Of a stretch of 64,000 nt of DNA, positions 55,929 to 64,000 are shown in pieces. The translations under genes were made by a program, and so were the position numbers. The stretch comes from Alopecurus myosuroides (Eukaryota; Streptophyta; Magnoliopsida; Poales; Poaceae). Position 1 is the stretch's first letter. Each line of letters begins with the position of its first letter. The stretch lies in the NCBI GenBank assembly GCA_028641055.1, contig CM054057.1, positions 720,188,310 through 720,252,309 on the forward strand, in the 5' to 3' direction. The notes beneath the pieces were generated by a model. The model made no database searches, was not told where the DNA came from, and saw only the letters and a program-made list of their open reading frames with translations.

Positions 55929-58800
55929 CTACCGCGCTTCGACCATTGTCAAGAACCGCGTGACATGTGTGCCCTACTATCGAAAAATTCATAATTATCA
56001 TTTTGTGTAATGTTATAATATTGCATTACGAATATTATGTATTGACGAGACACATTCATAATTGTCAATTTTATGTTTTGAAACTATTTGGATATTTAAA
56101 ATACTTTCACTTTATTTTATAGTTCATATTATGTTTCGGTAATGTTTTTACATTAAAAATAGGCTTAAATAAAAAAGACAAAAAAATGTGGCCACACCAG
56201 GATTTGAAACTGAATGGACAAAGGTGCAGCTGCCAAACCAACTGACCTAAAGAGTTTTTGCGATACAAAACACACATGCGCTCTTTTGAGTAGACGCGGA
56301 GGCGCAGTTTGGCATATTCGACGGGCCGTCGTGTACCTCGGCGGCGCAAGCAATTGGTAGGAATCTGACGGGAGTCCCTCGCCTCCGCGGCGCAAGCAAC
56401 TGTTAGGAACCTGCAAACTGCAACTCCTCCCTGCCTCGACCTAGTCGCAGCCAAGAACCTGACGGGAATCCCTCGCCTCCGCGACGTCCGCCGCCGCCCT
56501 TGAACGCCGCCGACTGCCGCTGCATCCCCATCCGGCTACAGCAAGCCTTTCAGTCCGGTTAGTCCTTCTCCTCCTCTTCCCCTTTCCTTCCCTCCCCCTA
56601 GGTTTTCTTGGTCGTCGTCGTCGTACCGGTCCAAGTCCTTATTTCCTGATGGCAAGTCTCCAATTGTTCTCCGTGAATCAGCTACACCAGTTCCCTCTCG
56701 ATTGCAATCATTATTCTGTTGCGCTGTTAGGTATTACTGTTATCTGTGCGTGTGAGTAGCTTGCTGATCTGTGGACGATGGCTTGTCTGCAATTTATTGT
56801 CAGTCCGGCATCCATCATCAGTTAGGTACTTGCGGTGGCAGGCCCACTCCCTTGTAGTTGCAACGTTCGTTGTTGATTGATGTAGGACTACTATGTATTA
56901 TTATGAACTGGCTTCGGTGGTAGTACAGTTCATGTAGCTGGCGGATACCTCTCAATTGAACATGTTTTGGGCCTGGCACAGAGCCTGCATTGATGCTATC
57001 ACAACCAATCTTCAGGGCCATTTGTTGCACTTAGTTCGCATGCTACCGATGGATACAGCCATGCCAAATTTTGTGTGGCATATTAGAGGCTAGGTTTAAT
57101 TTTTGCCCATTCAGAGTTAAGGTGGATTTTACACATCGATATGTGTGCATTGTTGATTTAATCTGAATCAATAAATTTTTCATGAGATTCTTTTATCCAG
57201 ACAGACAGGGTTGAGTAAGCTAGGGATACCTGTACAATTTGAATCACTGGTAGCTCCTTACTATGAACTTCAACATTAAGTGCTTGGTCCTTTACATTGT
57301 TTTTGATGTTTTGATTTTTAGTATCAACTCATCATAGAACTTATAAAAGGTAGTGTTTCAGTTCCATACAACAGGCTGTTGACAAAAGATGATATGAGAA
57401 GAAAAGAACAAGTGTAAATAAGAAAATTAGATTTTGTACTGATGTTAGATTTTGTTGTAGATTAAGGGAGCAGATTTAGCTTTAATGGCCTACAATTTAA
57501 GTCTTGTTCAACACATATTCCTTGTAGGAACCCTCAAAAGAAAAGATGCCTTGTAGGATTATCCTTTCTTGTAATGCTGAAAAAATAAATCTTATGTTGT
57601 ATGGAAAGTGATATACGCCCAACTCAACAGAGTGATCAATCTGCCCGAAAAGAGTAGCGTCAATCATAATCGAGCTAGTAAGGTGCTTCATTTGTGCTTC
57701 TGAACGAAAGCCGGACACAAGTTATACAAGCATAAAGCGATGAGCATTTGTTCGTCGTTCCGTTTAGAATCCGCATATATGTTGCCAGGGAAGCTCTACT
57801 AGCTGTGGTTGACTTGCCTGTACTGAGTGCACTACACTCTGTTTAGTTCGACATTCCCAGCAATCAATTATGGATCGACCACTCTTTCATGCTGGAGTAG
57901 CACATATTCTGATAAAATGAAGCTTGCGTTCAGACACCCTTGTACCATACTTGTAATTTGAATAAGTCTTGATACATCTATTTTAATGTCAGGTAATATG
58001 GGGGGAGGGAGTATATGTTTTCCTTAAATCATACTCCATAGTAGTTTTGGTTACTTACAGATTCAATTACTATATAAATCTCTGGATCTTTCATCATTGA
58101 TTCATATGCTATTTCAGTGCGAATTATGTTTAATAGTAATACTTCTCATTGACAGCTCATTTCATTTCTTCCTATGTATGTATAATTGTACATTCATCTG
58201 CCTCACATTTATGATAACCGATTATCCTTAGGTCTACAGGTTATGAATGTGAAATACAACCTGCTTTAAGAATATTTGTTGGATTTGGCCCATTACTACT
58301 TGGCCCTTTACATGTTTAACGTTAAGTACTTGGCCCTTTACATGTATGATGTAGAGCTTAGAAAAGAGTAGTATTTCAGGCTATGCACAAAAGATGAGTG
58401 ACTATATGAGAAAAAAAAGGTGCAATTGTAACAACAGTCAAAAGGCAAAAATCTCGTTCCCTTGTTTTTACAATAAGATAAAAAACTAGATTTTGGACTG
58501 ATGGTCAGAATGAGAATCTCTCTGTAACTACTCCCGTATGCTACATTTCCTCGAAATGTCCATTATTGTAGATTAAAAGAGCGGATTTAGCTGGGAATTC
58601 CTGTAGTATCCTGAGTACATGGAGAACAATACTTTCCTGATGGTTTTTCATTCGTACTAAATACTTTCCTGATGGTTGGGAAACAATATATTCTGAAGGT
58701 ACGGTTATGAGGAGCAGGTTGAAATATGTGATGTTGAAATATGTGATGTGATGAGGAACAGGGAAACTCTAGGCGGATTTATTTGTTCTGGCATTTTTGT
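55929..58800. other. Intergenic part of the CACTA between the two genes
   Basis: No long ORF is supported. At 56290-56540 there is GC-rich sequence with repeated GGCGCAAGCAA(T/C)TG, followed by CCCTCGCCTCCGCG and a CT-rich stretch (56560-56600). This looks like the promoter and first untranslated exon of the second gene (inference). The rest, to 58800, is AT-rich and intron-like. A tRNA-like sequence lies at 56191-56258 on the minus strand. Confidence 0.5.
56191..56258 (-). tRNA. tRNA-like sequence with A and B boxes
   Basis: On the minus strand TAGGTCAGTTGG (56249-56238) matches the A box at 11 of 12 positions. GTTTCAAATCC (56210-56200) matches the B box at 9 of 11. They are 27 bases apart, and a run of seven T (pol III stop) follows at about 56187-56181. 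The stems are not fully paired, so it is more likely a SINE head or a decayed tRNA than a working gene. Confidence 0.4.
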
Positions 58801-58945
58801 GCAGGTTTTTCTTTTTGAGATGTCAATGTTTCGCCGGGAAGTTGATTCATTTCCTTCCCGGCGAATTTCTGGCACTCCTAGACATAGGAAAATTAGCAAA
58901 GGTCATGCCCAAATTTTCTGTGAATTATATACTTAGTAGTTTCAT
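58797..58945 (+). other. Second copy of the CACTA leader exon
   Basis: Follows TTTTTGTGCAG. GTTTTTCTTTTTGAGATGTC, then AATGTTTCGCCGGGAAGTTG and CTTCCCGGCGAATTTCTGGC, match 38078-38170. The match continues through GGTCATGCCCAAATTTTCTG, which corresponds to the two sides of the giant-LTR insertion (GGTCAT at 38172 and GCCGAATTTTT at 52357). Confidence 0.75.
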
Positions 58946-59221
58946 AATGTGCCAAAATTGGGAGCGGGAAATCGGATGTATCTAAGTATGAGAAACAGTG
59001 CATCGATAGAAGTGAATCAATTGCATGTTTTGAAGAGCCTGTCTTTTATTAGTATTATTTTCCAAGTTAGTCATATGTTGTATCCTAAATATGCAGTACC
59101 AATAAGTTTTAAGTTATCCCGTGAAAGACCTAATTTGTATCAAGTTGCCTGGCAGCAGCAACACGCCAACATTGGGCCTTCCATTCCAGCACCCTCGACA
59201 TCGATCCAACTATCCGAGTCC

Positions 59222-59405
59222 AGAAAGGTATGAGAGGAAAATAGGGGTAGAGATGAAACACATACGCAGCCCAAGAAAGGTATGAGAGGAAAATAGGGGT
59301 AGAGATGAAACACATACGCAGCCCAATCAGAAACTGGTGGTAGGATACTAGGATCCAGCAGAGCAGATTGGTCGCAGGAGCAGAGCAGATTGGTCGCAGG
59401 AGCAC
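59222..59405. repeat. Short tandem duplications
   Basis: A unit of about 54 bp (AAGAAAGGTATGAGAGGAAA and following) occurs twice at about 59222-59330. Then a 24-bp unit GCAGAGCAGATTGGTCGCAG occurs twice at about 59356-59402. Confidence 0.85.
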
Positions 59406-59679
59406 CTTCCACGGCAACAAGCAGCCATAAAACTAGAACCAAAACTAATTTCAAAAAAAAAAAATACTAGAACCAAAACACTTGCCGGTGCACCACGATG
59501 AAACAAAGACCCTGGATCGATTGGTGGATCCACGACAATGACCGGTTCGTGGTTCAGAGTTCAAACTAGTAGCTATTTCTCACAGGAAAACGCCCTGTGT
59601 TGGTTCGCGCGTGCGTTTGCTCTGAATTATTTTGTGAATTTTACGCTTAGTAGTTTCATTTCTTTGTGTGTTTTTAGAA

Positions 59680-62600
59680 ATGTCGGGGGCGCCGAGACCT
59701 TCAAGCAATAAGCTGGCCTATTGGGAGCTCAAGGCGGAGATGGAAGCCCGCGAGGACCCGGAATTCCAACTGCGGGACGAAGAGATGGAGGAGGCCGAGG
59801 AAACCTCGTCGGACGATGAGGAGATAATGGTGGACGCCGAAGACGCCACTACCACCGATGGCGGCGATGGTGCCACTACGAGCGGTGGTAGAGCCTCGAA
59901 GAAGGCCCGGAAGGATCGGACCCCGATCATGGTGGACGTCGGCACAAGGTCCATCATCACGAGTGTGAGCGCTAAAGGTGTTCCAGGGGAGCCGAAGAAG
60001 GTTACCGCGGGTTACTCCCTCCAGCTCGCGGCAATCCTTCAGAACACCGCCACGATCAACACGGAGAACCTCAAGTCCGAAGCGAACAGGGGTTTGCTCG
60101 TCACGCTCTTCCGAAAGATGCACGCAAGATACGCGTTCTCGGGTGATGAGGAAAACTAGTACAACAACGACGAATACAAAGGGAACCCGGTGAACAAGTA
60201 CGCCCTCAAGACGATGTCCAAGGCCTCGGGCAATTGGAAGACCCGGGTGAAGAAGCTGATTATCCAGGACAATCTAAGTTACGCGGAGGTCTTTAAGAAG
60301 GAGCCTATGGTCAAGGAAGAAGACTATAATCTCTTCAAGGCCAGATGCAACACGGCCTTGAGCAAGCTTAAGAGTCAGAAGGGCAAGGATATGAAGAGCC
60401 TCAACATTGGTACCACCATCTCGGCGCTGGCGGTTATAGAACCGCGATGTCCAAATGGGAGAAGGAGGACGCCGAATATCGCGAAAAGGGGTTGAAACCA
60501 CCCTTTGCCGACATAAAGGAGCCGCAGGCAAGGAACTTTTTCAGGCCCGACATTCCAAGGTGAAAGGGAGCTCTGATTATACCTCGGAGCCCACCGGCTC
60601 CTTCGCTTCGAAGGTCAAGGACTTAATGGGAAACTATGTAAGTAGTTTCCATGCAACTCGATTCTTTGTGTTCACGACTAATCAATGAAGTCGACTAATC
60701 GCGTTCCCTTGTGCGCAGAGCGAGGAGTGTAAGAGCTCCTCATCCCAGGGGTCGGAGCCTATCGCCAAGTGGGACACCACTTTCAACAGGGTGCTGAACC
60801 GGACCAAGAATGTCGATCCCCTGAATGCCCCGTCGTCGGCTGGTCGTGTGCCCGGCTTCAGAGGCATATCGTGGTCCGAGTACTATGGCAGCAACCCGAA
60901 GGGCAAGAACGCCGAATGTGCCGAGGTGAAACAGCTAAGGGAAAAGGTTGAAGCCTTTCCCAGTGTAGTAGAAGATGTTGTGACCAGGGCTGTGACGGCT
61001 GCCGAGACGAAGTTCAAAGAACAAGTCAAGACAAAAATGCAGTCGTAATTGAACGAGAAGCTCGTCACCATCCTTCCCATCTACATGGAGAGGTACAAGA
61101 GGTGGGAGAGAAGTGGTAAGAAGGGGCCACCACCTGTTCCTGACCTCGCGATCGGCAGCACCCAATCAGACAACATGCCGCGGTCGGAGGCGTTGGTGAG
61201 TCCTCTAGCGGCGTGGCCGGTGTTGGTGGACACTCCTCCAGCTCCGGAGGTCGCTGCGGCGAAGGCGCCGACCCGCACCACTGCCCCTCCATCAGGCAGC
61301 CACTCCGCCACTTGCGTGCTCAAGCGTGTCGGCGGCGGTCCCTCGCCATTGGCCGCGTTCGACGCCCTCAAGGTAATTACTAAGTCATTAAATCGAGAGT
61401 TGGGAGGCTCAACCACACCGATGACTTCATCTCCGTTTTACTGACGCCCGACCTGCATGTCTTTCGGAGGAAGACACTCCTTGCACTCTAATGCACTTGG
61501 TGGGCGGCCGGCTGAAGGATGTTGCCATGGGCTCCATCATTAGACCGGATAACCGCACATGGCACACTGCCACAATGCCACCAGACATGATGAAGGTCCA
61601 AATCAATATGGTGATATCCGGATACGAGCAATTGGAACCTCCCTCTCAACCTTTGTGATGGGAAGATGACGCTCCGGCAGCGGTCCTCGGTACCGCCTTT
61701 GGCTACTTGTTCGTATGGCCGAAGAGCCAGATCCGTTTGGGGACAGACGTGGACCCCCAGCCCAACATTATCACCGCGGAGGCAGCACAGCCAGCACATG
61801 AAGAAGATTTCAACATGGCACGGGATCCAGATGATTATGATGATGATGTTGACCCCAGATTCGGCGACCAGTTCATTTGCACGAGGGTTTCAAGTGAAAG
61901 AGGGGTTTCTGATTTGTTTGAGCCGGCAGAGCCAGAGACCCAACCGGCGAAACCCGCTTGCCAGCTGCGGCTCTTCCCAACTAGCCAGGACACGCCGCCA
62001 CACGCAACCTTCACCGAGCCTCCGAGACTAGCATTTCCTTTGGCCACCCTCCATAGGGTGGTCGGTGAGACGCAGCACGACTCTGGAAAGCCAAAGAAGG
62101 GTCGCAAAAGGCCAGCAAAGAAGGGCAAGGATGCTCCGAATCCCGTTTTCCGGGCTCAGGATGGCGCTGCGTTCCAAGCCAACATGCCTAAGGTGCACGT
62201 GGCAGGTGTAGGGATGATGTGTCCATCGATGCTCGACGTCGCGGGCTCTAATATGCGCAGTCTTCATCATATGTGTTTGTATACCGAGGAGCGCCGCATT
62301 AAAGAGAATGACCCATCGTACCTGGTTATGATGGCTAAGGTGCCGGACAGGAAAGAGTTGTGCTTCGTCCATGTACCCCCAGGGGATATCTTCTTCCTGC
62401 GGCATACCGACATCTTCGACTTGTTGAACGGGTTCCAGCTGCACGATACCCTGGTCCGGCTGTTCTCCCTCAATACTTCCATGGAGATTACCAGAGACAA
62501 CCTCCCGCTCCTGCAGGTAGTGGATCCCTACTTCTTTCGTGACGCCTTCCTGGGAACTGAGGAGGGAATCGGAATGGCGACCGACTATCTGACGACCTTC

Positions 62601-63264
62601 ATGCAAAGATACTCGGACAGGGTTGCGATTCTCGTTCCCTACAATCCCACTATGCCGGGTGCTTTGCAAGGTTGTGTGCTCATATGCTTGAACATGAGGC
62701 GCTCGACAGCCTTGTACCTCGACTCCAACAGTGTGATCCAGAAGGACTACACAGGGATCAAGACTGTGTTTGATGGTGCTCTTGCCGCCTACGTCGCTCA
62801 AGGAGGCACGCCACCGGAAACACCTCATATAAGGTTCGGCATGCACGTCTTCAAGCACCTGATGAAGTTCCCCTACGGCAAGCAAGCAGCCGGCAAACAG
62901 CAAGAAGGCTGCCTTCTACGCCCTTTACCACATGAAGCAGTACGTCCATAAGATGGAGCTGCTAACGCTGCCAAATGACGCTGTCAAGTGGGGTGAAAGG
63001 CTTGCAACCACGTCAGATCCCGCTCTCAGGCAGGCCTTCTTCGAGATCCAGGAGGATATCGCGACTCTCGTGCATAACGGAGTCGTCGGATCCGGGGGCA
63101 TGCTCTACGCTGGCAATCAACCGCCCAATAGAGTCATAGACGAACGCTTGGTGATGCAGGGTGATGACAGGTCCATGATGATGCTGGCGACCAATAAGAA
63201 GGGCTTGCTCCATGCCGGCCCCGACAAGACGACGACGTCTCAAAAACAGGCGAAGAAGTCTTGA
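59680..63264 (+). pseudogene. CACTA gene 2 (TNPA-like N-terminus, Ulp1/C48-like C-terminus), broken
   Basis: ATG 59680 opens a frame with YWELKAEMEAREDPEF, an acidic region, a Lys-rich tract and KKVTAGYSLQLAAILQNTAT, then LFRKMHARYAF. This is typical of grass CACTA second ORFs. Stop TAG at 60157-60159 is in frame; KTMSKASGNWKTRVKKLI continues after it. A GT-AG intron lies at about 60640-60718. A coiled-coil-like exon (VKQLREKVEAFPSVVEDVV) and a Pro/Ala-rich part follow. From 61500 comes RLKDVAMGSIIRP, then FVWPKSQIRLG. A Ulp1-like fold follows at about 62430-63000 (DNLPLLQVVDPYFFRDAFLG, VAILVPYNP, ALYLDSNS). The His and Cys of the catalytic triad are not seen. Frame changes occur near 60430, 61400-61650 and 62890. 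Confidence 0.85.
62430..63000 (+). other. Ulp1/C48-like domain without catalytic His and Cys
   Basis: The usual HW(V/I)L motif is replaced by GALQGCVLICLN (about 62658-62693). The Asp motif YLDS is kept (about 62716). The usual CG(Y/F)Y motif is replaced by KKAAFYALYHM (about 62909-62941, in the frame joining the two halves). It would not cleave peptides by the normal mechanism. Confidence 0.6.
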
Positions 63265-63791
63265 TGCTTCCATTAGCTAGGTAGCTAGCTGTTAGTTCCG
63301 AACTCGTGTTGTAAACTCTTTATCACTATGTTGTAAACTTGATTGTGAGCGACACTAGTAATTTATTTGTGTTATAAACTATCCTAAGTGCTCTGTTGCT
63401 TTTCATTCGTTGTTGCCGATCTATTTCTTGTGGTTTGCTTTTTTGTCTTTCTTCGAAATGCCGATGATTAGAACGTGTTGTGGCGTTATGTGTGATGACA
63501 ATGTCATTGTTTGATCTCGTGTGCCAAGTAGACTAGTAATTTAGGCATATATTCTATTTGCCGCACAAGATCAAACAGTGACATTGTCATTTTCCGTGCC
63601 CAACCTAAGTATGAGGCACGAATCCAAATCATTCTTGGTTTGCATTCTTTCGGTCTTTCTTCGTAGTGCCGGTGATCATCTTGTTGCACCCATATATATG
63701 CATGAATCTGTATATATGGTCAACTGCTAGCTATTTTAGCTATTTATTTCCACTGACATGTAACTAATATCATCTTTCTTTGTGTGTGTAG
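63265..63791. other. 3' region or intron between CACTA gene 2 and the last exon
   Basis: No ORF supported. It ends in TTTGTGTGTGTAG, a good 3' splice site. AATGTCATTGTTTGATCT at about 63500-63517 is inverted at about 63567-63590 (AGATCAAACAGTGACATT), an imperfect stem with a loop of about 50 bases. Confidence 0.5.
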
Positions 63792-63986
63792 GAGATCGCG
63801 AAGAAATGCTATGTCGTGTACATCGGTTGGGTTCCATGTGTGTACGAGGAGTGGGAAGACTGTGCGAAGCAAGTGAACACCTTCTCGGGCAACCTCTACC
63901 AAGGCTATACGAGTAGAGAGGTGGCGGAAGAGAAGTGGAGGAAGTGGAGGAAAAGTGGAGGAGGTGGCGGAAGAGAGGTGGCGTAA
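63792..63986 (+). CDS. Viroplasmin/RNase H1 N-terminal-like exon
   Basis: A frame of 64 codons follows an AG acceptor and ends at TAA 63984-63986. The motif is KCYVVYIGWVPCVYEEWEDC, then CAKQVNTFSGNLYQGYTSRE and EVAEEKW. It matches the pattern Y-V-V-x-x-G-x-x-P-G-V-Y-x-x-W and F-S-G-x-x-Y-x-G-Y of the caulimovirus P6/RNase H1 N-terminal family, which binds RNA-DNA hybrids or double-stranded RNA. The usual Gly after Pro is Cys here. It lies downstream of CACTA gene 2 and may be its last exon or a separate gene. The 3' part is a short repeat (AGAAGTGGAGGAAG) that runs into the window edge. Confidence 0.6.
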   Translation, partial: EIAKKCYVVYIGWVPCVYEEWEDCAKQVNTFSGNLYQGYTSREVAEEKWRKWRKSGGGGGREVA

Positions 63987-64000
63987 GAGAAGTGGAGGAA
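63915..64000 (+). repeat. GTGGAGGAA/GTGGCGGAA minisatellite at the window edge
   Basis: Units GAGGTGGCGGAAGAGA and AGTGGAGGAA are repeated and interleaved to the last base. The array may continue outside the window. Confidence 0.75.

Larger units (their letters stand above)
33691..64000 (+). mobile_element. Large autonomous-type CACTA transposon, left end to window edge
   Basis: The left terminus CACTACTAGAGAAAAG at 33694 matches the grass CACTA end CACTACTAGAAAAA. The three bases before it (GGA) would be the target duplication; the right end is outside the window, so this is untested. Subterminal repeats follow at 33710-34015. The host sequence resumes after a solo LTR (34072-37666) and a giant-LTR element (38178-52351). 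Net CACTA sequence in the window is about 12.5 kb. It encodes a TNPD-type transposase (52437-55928), a second TNPA/Ulp1-like gene (59680-63264) and a viroplasmin-like exon (63792-63986), all plus strand. All but the last carry stops or frameshifts. Confidence 0.85.

Noticed and set aside
57990..58015. GGGGGGAGGGAGTA as a Stowaway end
   Set aside because: No partner inverted repeat within several hundred bases.
1..64000. Bacterial-type operons, phage, integrons or origins
   Set aside because: All recognisable content is plant nuclear transposons plus one plant-type gene with TATA and AATAAA.

Overview
The window is plant nuclear DNA, almost certainly from a large-genome pooid grass of the wheat, barley, rye or oat type. 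The evidence is nested Ty3/Gypsy and Ty1/Copia retrotransposons, CACTA transposons whose ends match the familiar grass types, Stowaway MITEs with CTCCCTCCG ends, a 7.6-kb LINE, and only one gene that does not look transposon-derived. No species is claimed. There is no sign of bacterial, organellar or CRISPR sequence.

Left nest (1-31070). Positions 1-16662 hold two diverged fragments of a giant-LTR retrotransposon family placed tail to tail. The first is split by a young Tat-lineage Gypsy element (3033-12876; LTRs of 557 bp that differ at one base; TSD TCTGC). That element has a broken gag-pol lacking RNase H and integrase, but carries a six-exon gene on the antisense strand with its own TATA box. 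Next come a Copia remnant with one LTR between a PPT and a PBS (16663-19735) and an antisense chromovirus RT fragment (19736-20490). A long antisense LINE follows (20572-30698, 14-bp TSD) that landed inside a Stowaway MITE. The LINE is itself split by a CACTA-like transposon (26961-29505, TSD ACC) carrying a DEDDy 3'-5' exonuclease gene and a 5S-rRNA-like block.

Island (31070-33690). A compact single-exon gene at 31554-31997 encodes a secreted 147-residue protein with 20 cysteines, arranged as four perfect 20-residue cysteine units. It has a TATA box and polyadenylation signals. An unclassified GC-rich repeat follows.

Right nest (33694-64000). One large CACTA transposon starts at 33694 and runs off the right edge. 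It carries a decayed TNPD-type transposase (52437-55928) and a decayed second gene with a Ulp1-like domain that lacks its catalytic His and Cys (59680-63264). A viroplasmin/RNase H1-N-like exon lies at the edge. The CACTA is interrupted by a 3.6-kb solo LTR (34072-37666, TSD ATACG) and by a complete 14.2-kb element with 5.5- and 6.3-kb LTRs (38178-52351, minus strand, TSD GTCAT). The 2.3-kb interior of that element has no gag or pol, but holds an antisense ORF for a small membrane protein.

The main theme is antisense coding inside retrotransposons that have lost their own enzymes: a spliced coiled-coil gene in the Tat element and a one-pass membrane protein in the giant-LTR element. Insertion order follows from the nesting: the CACTA and the old LTR fragments came first, the giant-LTR element later, and the Tat element is the most recent datable insertion.
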